Source of the DNA: Pleodorina starrii
Taxonomy: Eukaryota > Chlorophyta > Chlorophyceae > Chlamydomonadales > Volvocaceae
DNA length: 64,000 nt
Direction: 5' to 3'
Assembly (NCBI GenBank): GCA_030267565.1
Contig: BRXU01000002.1
Location: 1,798,001 to 1,862,000 of the forward strand
This document shows, one piece after another, positions 33,570-46,096 of the stretch. Below the pieces are notes generated by a model, which searched no databases, was not told the DNA's origin, and saw only the letters and a program-made list of their open reading frames with translations. The first letter of the stretch is position 1. Each line of letters opens with the position of its first letter. Position numbers and translations under genes: made by a program.

Positions 33570-36500
33570 ATGAGCGAGCAACCAGAAGAGCAGCCGAGCC
33601 GGAGCCCTAGGAGGGCAGGTAGAGGGAACGTTGAGAGTCTCGACGAAGATGCACAGCAGCAGGATGTTTGGACGGAGCTGTTTGGAATTGTGAATGGGCT
33701 TTCCGAGACCGTCGGCCTGGCTTTGCAAGCTTTTACGCCCAGCGACGACAAGGTACGAAGCATTAATTCTAAAACTAAAACATACGACGTCAAGCACGGC
33801 GGTTGTCTTTTGACGTGTAGGCGGTCTCCGCCATAACAAAAAAGCGCCTGGCGCTCCGGTCCATCCATGGGCTGAAACAAAGCCAAAACGGAATTGAGGT
33901 GAGTCGTTTAAAGCTGCATGGAGTTTGGCAACGGATCCCAACGGCTGTCGGCATTCTGCGCAGACTCTGCTGGAGCATCTTAAGGCGCTGCAAGCAGCGT
34001 CGCAGACATGGCAGCGTTCCATGATGTATGCATCGAAGAGGTAATTCTGGGGGATGTTGATTGGTATCTTTGCGGGTCATATTTTACCGTCCCGGAATTG
34101 CCGGGGTGACCCCACCACCCCGTGTACCCCCTACCACACCTCTACCCCGGTTTCCCTACCCTCCTTTGTTTGCAGTCACCAGGAGCTCATGGAACAAATC
34201 GAGTCGACGACGGAGGAGCTGCACAAGAACAACGAGCGGCTACGCGCAGTTGAGGCGCAGCGGCTGGCAGCGGTGCGGGAGGCGGAGTCGCTTAAGGCCC
34301 GAGCGGAGCAGCAGGAAGCGGTCCTCAAGGAGGCACGGAGCAACCTGAAGCACAAGTGGGACTGGGGCTGGCCACAGCGCCGCGGGCGCTCATGCTGTCG
34401 CATCTAAACATGCGTAGATACACCCAGATCGGATGTTTTATAAACTGCACGTGTAGTACGAGTGCACTTCTCCAGCGATGCCCGGTGCAATGTCTTAACG
34501 ACTCAAGTTTTGGGGGGTTGCCGGCTTGTTCCCCAGGCGACAGAGTTGTTCCTGCACGTTCCGTTCGCAGGGAAGAGGAGCTGGAGACGTTGCTGTTCTC
34601 GGTGCACGAGCTACAGTCGAGCAGCTCCGTGGCGCACCAAAACTTGGACAGGGTCAGGCAAGCAGCGGCTGAGGCGGACGAGCGCGCCCGGGCCGCAGCG
34701 GCCGCCCTGGACGACGCCAAGGCGGAGGCGGCAAAGGCGCAGGGTCTGGCGGAGCGTCATCAGCAGGCAAGCGCGACGGGACGGCTGCGGCATGCTGAGG
34801 ACTTAGGCCTGTGTTTCAAGCGACCCCGTCAAATGGGCTGCTGCCGCGCGCCCCATGCACTGCTTGCCGATTTTCACAGTCGCAACGCCTCCTGTCGTGA
34901 CAATTTTAACGTTTCCCCTCATGGCTCCCCTGTGCTTCAGGTGGTGGCCAAGCTAACCGCGGACAACCTGGTTTTCCTCATGCAGCTGAAGAAGGCAGAG
35001 GCGGACCTGGCGGCCGCGAACCAGGAGCGCGCGCAGCTGCGACTGGCGGCGGAGCAGCAGCGGGGGCCCTGGTTCGATCAGGTGAGAACCATCGCGCGAA
35101 CCCCACCGCGGGCACTGCGGAACGTGCGTGGCGGGCTTCCGCAGTTGGGTTTCCTATATTCCTAAGAAAGCTCTCGCTGTGGGCTTCGTCGCGGTGTGTG
35201 ATGGGGAGTCAGGCTCGGCCCTTCACGCTCAGTGCTGCATTGCCACAGGTGCGGGCGGGCGTGGAGGAGCGCGTTCGGCAGGCGATGCAGCACTCCCAGG
35301 AGCTGGAGGTGCGCATGGAGCGGCGGGAGGCCGAGCACGGCGCCCGGATGGAGGTGAGCGCGCGTGACTGCGTATAGCTTCTGGCCCGCCTCGGCCTGGC
35401 TTGCTCAGGTCCTCCGTTCCAGACAGGCAGCATCAGCTGCACAGGCGAAGTGAGATCGCGAGCCGCCGCCCTGTTTTTCTTTCAGCAGTTAAATCAGAAA
35501 CCGTATTAAAAAGGTGAATTAGTCAACTCCTGCAGAGCTCGGTACCACACTCCCAGTGCGCGCAGAGCTGCTTGGTGCCGCCGACTACGCTTTGCAAAAC
35601 GTGCGTTGCGCGCCCGAACCCTGCGCAGGCCATGCAGGCGCAGCAAAGCAAGCTGGAGGAGCAGCTAAACGCGGCCCGTCAACATGCGCAGGAGCTGCAG
35701 GAGCGCCTGGAGTCCGCCGTGGGGTCTAGACAAAGGTAAGGGCCGCCCTGGGCTTCAAAAGGCCGCCGTGTCGGCCACCCAGCGGCCGCGGCTGATCACA
35801 AGGACAAAAGTCGCATGATACAGGGGCGTTCATGGTTGGGCTGGAATGGAGAGGCGAGGATGCCAGGGCAGTGAGTGCAAGGGCGATTGACGAGAAGCGG
35901 GTGTGGACACATGCAGATGCGTGCGATCATGTGCTGCCGGCACTAACGGCGCCAACTGGCGCCCAGCGCCGGACTGGGTCGGGCTAGTGCTGCACGATAT
36001 CACCGACCTCGGCCATGGTTGCTGACCCGCCTCGCCTTCCCGCACGTCGTCCTAATCAACTGCCCGGCCGCCATGTCGCCATCAGCGCGGAAAACCTGAG
36101 CGCGTCGGCGGAGGCCGCTGCTCGGGAGGCGCGCAAGGAGCTGGACAATCTGGCCGCTGAGAACCGCGTGCTGCAGGACTCGATCCGGTCGATGCGGCAG
36201 GAGTGCACCGAGCGATGGGTAAGTCCAACCCAATCATATGGAACATCCGGGCTGCGCAACCCATTTTGGTGCAGTGCTCGGCCGGCTGGACCACTGACAG
36301 TACCTTCTAGAAGGTCCACCGTTTAACACCGCTGTGAAACAAAGTACCGTACTGAGCTCTCAGCGAGCTCTCGGCGGCTACAAAACAGTACGTCTATCGC
36401 GGCACCGCGGCCAAAAACAGGTCAACGAGCAGGCGGCCGTTGGACGGGTGGACGGTCTGGAGCAGCGGATCGAGGAGCTGCAGCAGCGGCTGTCCCAGCA

Positions 36501-39500
36501 GACCGCGCAGCTGGCGGCGCTTCAGCGGCAGCTCGACACACAGGCGGGCATCAACCGCCAGCTGATGGCGCGGAAGGAGGAGGTGGAGTGGCAGCTCATG
36601 GCGGCCATGGCCAAGGTGCGCAAACGCATGTCGGTGCGCGTCAAACGGTGCAGTGCGATGGTTGGTTTGTTGGCAGCGCGATGTCGGGCGATGGGGTGAG
36701 GGAAGACGTCCGAACCCAGTTACGTCCGAACCCAGTTACTTTGGAAGCGCTATCCGGCACGACCAGCATCGGCCTCACGACAACTGGTGGAGCCATGTCC
36801 AGGGCGTGCCGCGTCGTAAACTCGTAATTCCTCTTCCGACACTGTCGTCTGTCGCTCCACTGCAGCGAAACAATGCGAAATGAGCCTCCCTGCGGTCACT
36901 AAAAGGAGGCGATCCCCGTTTGTGCATTACGGGCTGGGCGCGATCCCATCGTTTCCTCAGGTCGACGGTGGAGCGGCAGACCAGCCGGTGCCGCTGAACT
37001 TGCAAGTCTCTGGCCTGCTCCAGGTCGCCGGCCCAAACCAGCACCAACGGAACAACGCGGGCACAGCCGCGCCAGCAGCCTACAGCCCCGGCCGCCTCGC
37101 CGCTTCCGCAGGCACTGAGCGCGCCGGAGGAGCCGCCACCGGCAGCCACAGCGCCTCTCGCAGTGCTTCGACCGGCGGTGCCGAAACGCGGCAGCAAGCA
37201 GCGCCGGGCAGCGGCCTCCCGGCCGGCAGTGGCGGGGCATTGCCGCACCAGTACGCCCCCCACGGGCCGCGGTCGCCCCCCCTCTACCAGCGTGCCGGCG
37301 ACGGCGAGCCCAGCCCTACTTCGTCGAGGGGCAACCCATACGCCAGCGACGTGGCGCGGCGCGCGGCGGTAGCGGCGAGGACCTCGGGCACGGGAGCCGG
37401 CTCGCCGGCTCGCGCCCCGCGGCCGGACGCAGCTGGGCCACCAATGGGGCGAGCGGGGTCCGTGATGATGCCTGAGCCCTCGCTGCTCATCGCACACGAT
37501 GACCTGGTGACTATCACGCACGCGCCCATCGGCGATGCCCGCGGCGATCTGGCCGCGTCCGCCCGCCGAGGAGTTGCGGACCCGCAGCTGCCGGCGCCGC
37601 CGCAGCTGTCGCGCGGCGTCGCAGGCGCCGGCCTGCGCAACGACGCTGGCTTTACTGGCGGCGCCTCTAGCGTCGCCGGCGCGCCGGCAAGCTTGGGCTT
37701 GGACGCGACCGCACGCTGGATTTCCTTGGAAGTCGCGTCCACGGTGGTGAGCAGCCCGCCCAACTCCGTGGCGCTTTCCACGGATCCGGGCTCGCCCGGC
37801 GGGGCGCTGTCGCACATGCCCTCGGATATCATAGTTACCCGGGGGCCAGCGCCGCATGCCGCCGCCGTCACCATCCGCACCGTGTCGACGGGGCAATGGC
37901 GGCCCGGCGGTGCGCGTGCTAGCGCGGATATCGGTGGCAGCGCTCGGGCGGGCGATGCGTCGTCTGGGCGTGGCCCGCAGGCCGCCGACGGCGCGATGAT
38001 TCCCCACCCGCAGACGGGCCCGGGCGGCGACGAGGGAGGATATCGGCTTGAGCGGCGCGGCAGCCTGCACGACGGCGACGATGTGTGGCTGCCGCACGTG
38101 CCAAGCTCCAGTAGCAGCGACGACAGCGACTTTCTGTTTGCTGGCGGCGTGGCGGTACACCGCGAGTCGCACGTGGGGGAACCGCGCAACGTGCAAACGC
38201 CCGCGCAGCAGGCACAGCTGTACCAGCTGCAGCAGCGGCTGCAGGTGCACCTGCAGGTGCCGGCGGCGGCAGCGGCAGGGGCGGAGGCGGGCGGGGCGCT
38301 GCGGCTGCGGCCTGACCAAGGCCCCGACGCACGTGGCGGCGGTGGAGGGCCCCAATGGCAAGCGTCGTCGTCCGGTGGGGTTGCAGAGGTGGGTCACGGC
38401 GCTAAGTACGCTCACTACGCGCGCATGGGAATCCGAGGATTGGCCGTTACTGGCCGCCACCGGTACATTGACCTGGAGTCGTGAGCGGTCAACCTGACCC
38501 GTTAGGGGACAGAGCGAGGGTTCCAATGCTGGGCACTGTGTCTCCCCATCGCTGGACGGCTGCCAGGCTGAAGAAGATTTGTGCCCCCTGCCTGACATGG
38601 CCGCCGCCCGGTCGCTCCCCCTTCCCTAGGCCGCCCATCGCCACAATGACAACGACAGCAACGACGACGTCATCCGCGTTCGCGCGCCGCTGCAGCGTGG
38701 CGGCGACGGCGGCGGCGTGGTGATTCGTCCCGCCATCGGGATGCGGACCGCGCCGACCCAACCGGCGCCAGCCGGCCGAGGACCGGAGGTCTTCAATTCA
38801 AGGCCCATCGGAGGCCAGCCTCGCGACGACCGCATTGACGCGGGGGCCGGCGTCTTCAGCATTTCGAAGGGCGGCGCCCAGCTCCAGGCGCCCGCTCGGC
38901 CGGGAGGAACGCCCATGCACCCTGCACTGTCGGGCAGGCCGGGGGGCTCGCCTGTGCACCCTGCGTTGTCGGGCAGGCCGGGAGGCTCGCCTGTGCACCC
39001 TGCGTTGTCGGGCAGGCCGGGGGCCGCTGCGCCGCACGCAGCGTCATTGGCGGGAAGCCCCAAGTCGGTACCGCCGTCCGGCTCGTTTGGACCCGCTGCA
39101 GCTATGGCAGAAGCCTTTTCGCAGGCGGAGGGCGCAACTGCCGACGCCGCACGTCCTTTCCTGCGCGAGTCTGGCGGCGGTGCGCCCTCGGACACGGATC
39201 CCATCCCCGTTCGCGTGCAAGCGGGGCCGCCCTTCTTCGCAACTGGGGCCCCTCTCGACGGCAGCGCCGTCGTGGCCCTGCAGCGCTGGACGCTCTCAGC
39301 TGGCGGGGGCGAGGCAGCGCCACGCGCCCCTGCGCAGCCGCACTTCCCTCTGCAGCCAGAGGGTCCAGTGCCGCTCAGCCCGGAGCGCTCGACGGCGTCG
39401 CTGCGGTGCCCCCTCTCGCCGCCGCATCCGGCCATCATCGTGATTGGGGACAGGGGTGCCGCCGGAGCGGCGAACATCGTAGGAGGCAGCAGCAGCCCGG

Positions 39501-39958
39501 CCGCAGCCACGGACGGGCTCCGCGACGGCCTCGGAAGCAGCGCCCGCGCCGCCGCAGCCGAGCTTCCGGCTGGGGGCGCCTTGCAAGCGTCGGCTGCGAT
39601 ACGCGCCAGTGCCCAGGCCTCCAGGCTTCAGGGCCAGGTTGTTTCCACATCTTCGCCGGATGAGGACGCGGCGGCCGAGGCGCCGACAGGGCCCCCTGCG
39701 CGGCCCCGGGTGTTCTTCCATGGGCTGATGGAAGGGGACGGCAGCATCGGCACCGGCCACACGCGGGCGAGCTCTCTGTCTTCAAGCACTGGATCGCTCA
39801 TTCAGGGGGGCGGCAGCGGAGGCGGCGCGCAAGCGCCGTCGCAGAGGACCAGCAGCGGCAAGAGCGTCCGGTTCTCTGAGCACGACCCGGAGGACGATGG
39901 AGCGCAGCTGGCGCCGCGTCGAAGTTTGGAGCAGCCTGGAGCCGGCTTCGCAATGTAA
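33570..39958 (+). CDS. Coiled-coil protein with long disordered C-terminal half
   Basis: Family not recognised. Model: join(33570..33752, 33821..33898, 33964..34040, 34176..34355, 34571..34766, 34941..35081, 35249..35353, 35629..35735, 36086..36218, 36421..36615, 36961..38388, 38630..39958), 1383 aa, all phases consistent. From about residue 110 to 460 the sequence is Glu/Gln/Ala/Arg-rich with heptad character (for example HQELMEQIESTTEELHKNNE and EQRIEELQQRLSQQTAQLAA), suggesting a long, interrupted coiled coil that may dimerise or act as a scaffold. The remaining 900 or so residues are low-complexity (Ala, Gly, Pro, Ser), with a 13-residue repeat encoded at 38917-39023 and, close to the end, KSVRFSEHDPED, which fits the RVxF docking motif for protein phosphatase 1. 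The intron after 34766 uses a GC donor. Role unknown. Confidence 0.78.
38917..39023 (+). repeat. 39-bp coding repeat in the coiled-coil gene
   Basis: Nearly three copies of a 39-bp unit encode HPALSGRPGGSPV repeats in the last exon. Confidence 0.85.
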
Positions 39959-42900
39959 GGGCAAATTGAATGGGGTAGTTTTCGCATGTAGGTTTGTGAC
40001 TCGATTATTCCGTCGTCTGCAGTACAGCGACAACTTTGCCGAATTTTCAAAATGGCAGTACGGTCGAGTGTACTGCGCACAGCGGCATCATTTTATCGTA
40101 AACGAAGTTGACGGTGCATTTAAAATTAACGCCACGCAGGGTGGCAAATTTCCTATACGGCGCGGCTTTGCTGAGCTATTTTGCATGCACATGGGGAAAT
40201 TCCTTATCCAGCGGAAACAAGCTGCCGTTGCTAACCTCTTACTCATCATGCGCAGCCATGAAGTCAACATTCAGCATTTAACTGCATTGCCTGGTAGATT
40301 AATGCCTAAACAAAAGCCCGGTGATTAAAGATGCGCGCACAGCGAGTACCGTGCATGGTAATTCGTAATTACTAAACGCAAGACGACGTATACGTTGCAG
40401 CTCGACGAAACGCACAGGATCACGATAACACTTGGTTAGCTCTCCGTGGTGAGGCGACACATTATATCGTCTCTAAGCGAGAGCTTTGCGGGGAATCATC
40501 GTGCCCTTCTCTCGTAAGGGTTTGCGGGCAAGATATGAGCGGTCAATGATGGCACTTATTCTTCAATCGAGGGTTCGTCGCGCAGAGCGGGCTGGGTGTT
40601 ACGTACCCTGTGCTTCAATCGAGGGTAGATTGATCTGAAGGGGTACAGACCCATGGTCCTGTAAAAGCCCTATTGTAATCTGTGCAATACTTCTATTCAA
40701 TCTCTGTCGTTGATCCGTTCGGCTCTCCGTGGGTTACGTACTTGTCGGAAATTTAGTTGGCAGGCCCGATAACTTTTAGCACCCGAAGCGGTGTTTGCCA
40801 TTAGTCATGATCATCCACCTGCCCCCTGGTCCATGTCCTCCCTAACCCGCAGGCGCACGCGCCTCAAAACGCCCGCTTTCCACTTGAGTCAGGACGCCGT
40901 GGGCAGGTACGTCTGCCTGGCTCGAACGGAGGGACAGGGCCTTGTCTCGGCGCCAGGCGGGCTGAAATTACTGTGCTGGACCAGCTTACTTGACAGGATC
41001 TTTGAGGCCCTGTTGTTCCGTGGCGGTCTGCGTCCTGCCGTACGGCTGCGCCGCCCGTGACCCGAGCACACACTTGCCCAGGTGAAGTTCACCAGTTCCA
41101 CTTACCGAGCTCGATTTCGACGTGTTTGCACTTGACAATCCACAGGTCCCTTTCGCAACGGACATCGATCGAGTCCGAGACGGGAGGAGACCAGGAAATC
41201 CCCGAGAAGCAGCACCATGCTCTTGTGTCCGGTGTCGTGGAGGGCTCCCAGTATCGCTCCAGGGGGCCGGTGCTGCATCCGGCTATGCTAGGGGTCTCAG
41301 CTGTGGCAGCCCTGGATGCGGCCGAGGCGACACCTTCAAAGCGCCACAGCGCGGCGGGCGTCGCCACGACGGTTGTCCCTCGCGCTTCCAGCGGGTCGGG
41401 GTAGCTGCGAGCCGGCATGGCACTGTGCCGGCCCTGGTGATCTCCATACAAGCATGTGGTCGACGAGTTAGGGGAATCGATGAAGTCAATTTGCGACAGG
41501 CGGTCGTGGCATGTGACGAGCCGTGTTACGGTACGTGTTGTTTCAATGTCCATTCAACCCCAATATGGGCCTGGCCTACCCACATACGACGCGGGCCTTT
41601 CTCGGCCTGTGCCCGGAGTAAGCTTCCGCGCTTGTTGTAACTGGCACAAGAAAGGGCGTGTGCATTCACTGTGCGTCCCCTGCAGGCATAATATCCCGTC
41701 GAGTCGCTACGGCATTGAGCATGGGTGCGCCGTGCACAACGACATGGAAAAGCGGAATAAGCGAATAACGTTGGCTAGCCTCGACGAAGGCACTCTCCCG
41801 TCGGAGGCACACGAGGCACATTGCGCGATAGCGATTGTGCGTTTGGGATGTGGTTTGCATGGCTGCGGTCTCTGCCATGAGGGTCGATCCAGAATTGCTA
41901 TTGGCTCGAATGAGGCTTTAGCGCGTGTGTCTGCGGCCGGGGGTGCCGCAGACGGTAGCCGCTACAGCCGCAGTACTGCCGCAGGACGCGGCCAAATATC
42001 TTTTCGACAGATGTGACGGGTGTGATCAGGACGGCATTTGTGAGGCAGCTGCTTTGCTTGTCAGGTGACAGGCCCAAGGCCACAGGTGCCCGGGGGCTGC
42101 GACCGTAGTGTACCCATTCGCGCTGAAAATTGATCAGAAGCCTGGAGCCTATCAGGACAAGACGCTTCATTGATTGGGACTTCAAAGAGGTATCTGCAAG
42201 ATTGGCGTACGGGAGTGGATCCGTATGACAGAAACACAGTTTATGACTCGCATCGAAGCCCCTTTCTGTGAATCGTCATGAAACAAAAGCGATAATAAGA
42301 TATTAGACGGGCAGTAAAGCGTAGCATGTGGTTTGAGCTTTGCGGCGTGACTTGGAAAGCCACTCCGACACGGCGATTGTAAACATTCAGCGGAAATCGC
42401 ATGCTAGAGTAAACATTGTTTGAATGATGAAAACTGGCAGTATAAAACAGTCCACGCTGCGCATAACGTTCTTTGAAGGCGGTCGGAATCCGTTCGGTTG
42501 CCAGAATTGCAATCAACGCAGTACTGGGGATGCCTAAACTATTCAATTACACATTGAGCTAAATGTTGTCTTACATGCGGTGAGGCGCTTAAACATACTG
42601 CCGATGCGGTTGGTCGGTGATACGGCCACAGGAACCGAGCCGTGTCGTGTCAAAAGCGAAGAAACACCAGGATCAGCACTATCAGGTCGGCAAACTTTCG
42701 ACCATTTACATTGCATCATTGGTGATACAAGAACGGACCTGTATCATTTGAAGCCATCAAAGGCTATGTCGGCAGTTGCGGTTGTCAAGTACAACAGTTC
42801 GTACCGGTCTGCGACATATACGTTCACAACGGCATAGATGTGGGATGTTGTTAAGAGTTGTGCCCTCTGAAATAAAACTAAGACTGTTCATGACGTTTAT

Positions 42901-43348
42901 TTCCTAAGCCGTCGGCCGCCTCCAGACTTCCAGACACAAGACAACTCACTCAAACACTTTGCTCGGCACCTTCATCGAGTTTTCATTGTTGCGTGGCAAA
43001 TTACCCTGACTAGCTGCTTGACACTGATATTGTCGGTGCCAAGGGGGTCATCTGTCGGTTTAGTCGCGGCCAAGACTAAAAGGGCGTTCCGGGCGCGTAC
43101 AGGTGAGATCACTTCTCTTTATGTGATAACAATTATGATTTATCGTGGTTTAAGGGAGACGGGCATTGTGTTGGATGTCGTATTTTTCTGTCGTTTTTCT
43201 GCATTGTTGTTTTCTCTTATCCTTGACCACAATTCGCTAGACGTTCTATTGACTTGTCAGTAATGCCTCCAGTGCCTACGCGTTTTCGATATCTTGAGGG
43301 TGCGATGGTGTGAGGCCGCTTTCGGACAATTTGCTTTACTCGCCACAG
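39959..43348. other. 3.4-kb intergenic region
   Basis: The first 700 bp or so are probably 3' UTR of the coiled-coil gene, ending near two TGTAA signals. The rest is of mixed composition, and AT-rich from about 42200 to 43340, which is probably upstream sequence of the SpoVS-like gene. Minus frames at 41089-41553 and 41898-42185 look mildly protein-like but join to nothing, and I cannot support a gene. Confidence 0.45.
40660..40678 (+). terminator. Two TGTAA polyadenylation signals of the coiled-coil gene
   Basis: TGTAA occurs at 40660-40664 and 40674-40678, about 700 nt after the stop codon at 39958. A TGTAA also overlaps the stop codon itself (39954-39958), but that is too early to be the likely signal. 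Confidence 0.55.
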
Positions 43349-46096
43349 ATGAGCGCCAACGCGCTGGTTGAGGCCCTCACGCAACTCTCCCAGCAGCAAC
43401 AGCAGCAGCAACAGCAGCAACTCCAGCAGCATCTGCTGGAAAATGTGGAACGGCCACGCGCAGCCAGCGGGACACCTGCGCACGTCTTGGAAGAGAACAG
43501 TGGAGCACAGCTACTTCTTCAGCAGATGCTGTTAGGCGAGGTTGATGGCGGAGGGGCGTCCTCATCGCAGCCGGACGAGCTGCTCGCGCTGGACCAGCTT
43601 GTGCAGGCTGGCGCTGCTCCGCCACAAAGCATGCAACAGCAGCCGACGGTCATGCAACAGCTCGCAAGCTTGCCAACGCAAATCGTGGTGACTCAGGTGG
43701 GCAGAAGGTTTATGCCCCTCGAGGCGGAGACGGTGCTTAAAAGCCGGCTCGCTGGTAAGCTGATGTATGATCTTTTCCAACCTTGCAGGTCACGGATTCG
43801 ATGCAGGCTGCCGGTCTCGTGAACTTCACTTTCTCACAGTCGGCGCATTCGTCGTTCGTCCTGAACACCCAGCTCGACCAGGCAGGCTCGACAAGTGTGG
43901 GAATTCTTACTCAGGCCCTTCGTGTCGTCCTGGCAGCGCGGAAAATAAACCAGCAGGCCGTGGCGCGGTTCGACCTCGGCTTTGTGCCATTCCTGGTGAC
44001 TGACGCCGCGGAGGGCATCGGCCTCCTGATCTACAAGTGCTCGCTCAACCAGGATAAGACGCGCGGATCGGTGCTGAAGGTGGACGTTACCAGCAACCCA
44101 CTGGTGGCAGGCATCTCGCTCTTCCAGATGTTCACCACCCAAACACAGCCGCTGGAGGTTATTTTTGCCGCTGAGGCGTCTAAGGTGGCGCTGCAGGCGC
44201 TGTCGATCATGCGCATTAACCTGGCGAACAACGGCCGCGATGTGCTGCTGCTGTTGTCTACGGTAGGTGCTGTGCTGCGCTGCCCCGGGTTACCGTACCC
44301 CTCCGGCCGTGACTGACTTCACGAACCGTTCTCATAGTCCAGAACTCGTTCGCCCAGCGGTTACGCAAGGCCCGGTTGCGGCCCGGTTGTCGCGTCTTGA
44401 TCGGATGATCAGGGCAGCTGAAACGAGGCGCGTGTCCTAGGTGCTGGCTTGCTGCGTGCCACGATTTACACCCACGCGCATGGATTCACACACGGGGAGG
44501 GACCTCGTGCCTTGGATCAGCTTGCAATCCGTGTCTGCCAGACCGGTCCTTGTCCGTAGCACCGTACCATACCGCTGATCGCCTGCCCGCTCGCCTGCAC
44601 CGCCGCCCTCCTGCTCGCCCACCTCTCAGGTTGACTATACGGCGGACGCCTCAGGCCCGAAGAACTACTTCTTTCTGAAGTTGACGCCGATCACGCCGCC
44701 GCTGCCGTGTTTTCAGCACCAGATTGAGGCGCCAAAGCCGCAGGCTTCCTTCATGACGCCGGCGGGCGATGCGGCCATGATGGCACACACGCAGGGCCTG
44801 GCGGCGACGGCAGCCGGGGTCAGCGTCGGAGCACTTCCTCGGCACAAGCAGATGCACATGCACTCGGGGCCAGGGCTGGGCCCCGCCGCCCCTGTCATGC
44901 CCCCAGGCCACCTGCCGGGCGTCATGGCGGCTGTGGCGGCGGGCCCCAAGCCGCCGCACGGCCTGGGCCCGGGACCGCTGTCTTACGGTCACGGCGCGCC
45001 GCCGGGCGCGGCGTCTGCCCTGGGCGCCGCGGCGGTCGCCGCTGCCGCGGCAGGCGGTGGCGGCGGCAGCTCGAAGCAGCAGCGCGCCCGCAAGGCGGAC
45101 TACGTCATTGTGACGGAGGACACGGCCATTAAGAACGCGGCGGGGGCCATCGCCAAGGTTCTGGGTCGCGTATCGAATCAGGGCCAGTGCTGCCCGGTGT
45201 ACACGGAGAAGAAGACCGAGTCGTTTACGACGGTCATCTCGGTGGCCGTCAAGGCGGTTGCCGTGGCGCGTGGCTACGTGTGCAACGAGGGCATGGGCAA
45301 CGAGGTCGGCTTCCAGCCCTACCTCCGCCACCTTGACCGCCGTCTGGACCTCCTGGACCTGCACCATTACCTTGCGCCGGAGAAGAAGGCCGCCGCGACG
45401 GCGGCCGCCGGCCTGCTCACCCCCGGCCACCCCCACGCCGCGCACTATAACCAGCACATGGGTGGCATGATGGCGGCCGCTGCCGCCAAGGGCGGCGCGG
45501 CCCACAGCCTGCACCACCTGGGCGGCATGTACGGCGCCGGCGGCGGCCTCATGGCCGCTGCCGGGCTGGCCGGCGCTGCTGCTGGAGGCGGCGGCGGCAA
45601 GGGCCACAATCCGCTGGACTCGTTTGAGCTTCTGGACGAGGATGCTCTGTGTGACGAGCGATGCGAGCTGGCGTTTGACGTGTTCAAGGTGCCGCAGCTG
45701 CAGGAGCTGCACGACGCTGGTAACTTGCCGGTCAAGGTCACGGCACACAGCCGGCCCAACGTCGTCTCCAACATCATTTCCAAGCTGGTCAGCGAGCGCG
45801 CCGGCGCGGTGCTCATCACCGCCGGCGGCAAGGCCATGCATGTGGCCATGACGGCCGTCGTTTCGGCGCGCGCACGGTTGAAGGCCAAGGGCATCGACAT
45901 TATCCTGCTGCCGAAATTCGTGACTGTCGACACGACGAGCACACTGGGCTGGGAGTCGGTGTTTCTGCGATTCACCATTGTGCGCTGGGCGCCGGCGATG
46001 CAGCCGGCCGCCGCCGCGCCACCGCCGCAGCTGCACCCGGACGTCATGGCGGCGGCCCACGCGGGGGGCCGGTACTTGCTGCCGCAGATGGGCTAA
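43349..46096 (+). CDS. Protein with four SpoVS/Alba-like domains
   Basis: SpoVS is a small (about 86 aa) Alba-like bacterial domain involved in sporulation and thought to bind nucleic acid. Model: join(43349..43696, 43789..44262, 44630..46096), 762 aa, phases consistent. After a polyGln N-terminus, four regions follow the SpoVS pattern of strand, Asn-Ala-hxxAh helix, Ala/Gly turn, (V/L)xAhxhARxxh helix, then hDhhhhPxFV. A, about residues 117-205: QALRVVLAARKIN, then FDLGFVPFLV. B, about 212-295: LKVDVTSNPLVAGISLF and VALQALSIMRINL. C, about 430-520: VTEDTAIKNAAGAIAKVLGR and VAVKAVAVARGYV. D, about 640-728: PVKVTAHSRPNVVSNIISKL and GIDIILLPKFV. Domains C and D match best; A is the most diverged. 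Gly/Ala/His-rich linkers separate B, C and D. Function in algae unknown; nucleic-acid binding is inferred from the fold. Confidence 0.75.

Noticed and set aside
41089..42185. Possible minus-strand gene (frames at 41089-41553, 41666-41878 and 41898-42185)
   Set aside because: The frames look mildly protein-like, but I found no splice junctions that join them in phase and no recognisable family. RNA-seq coverage would decide.
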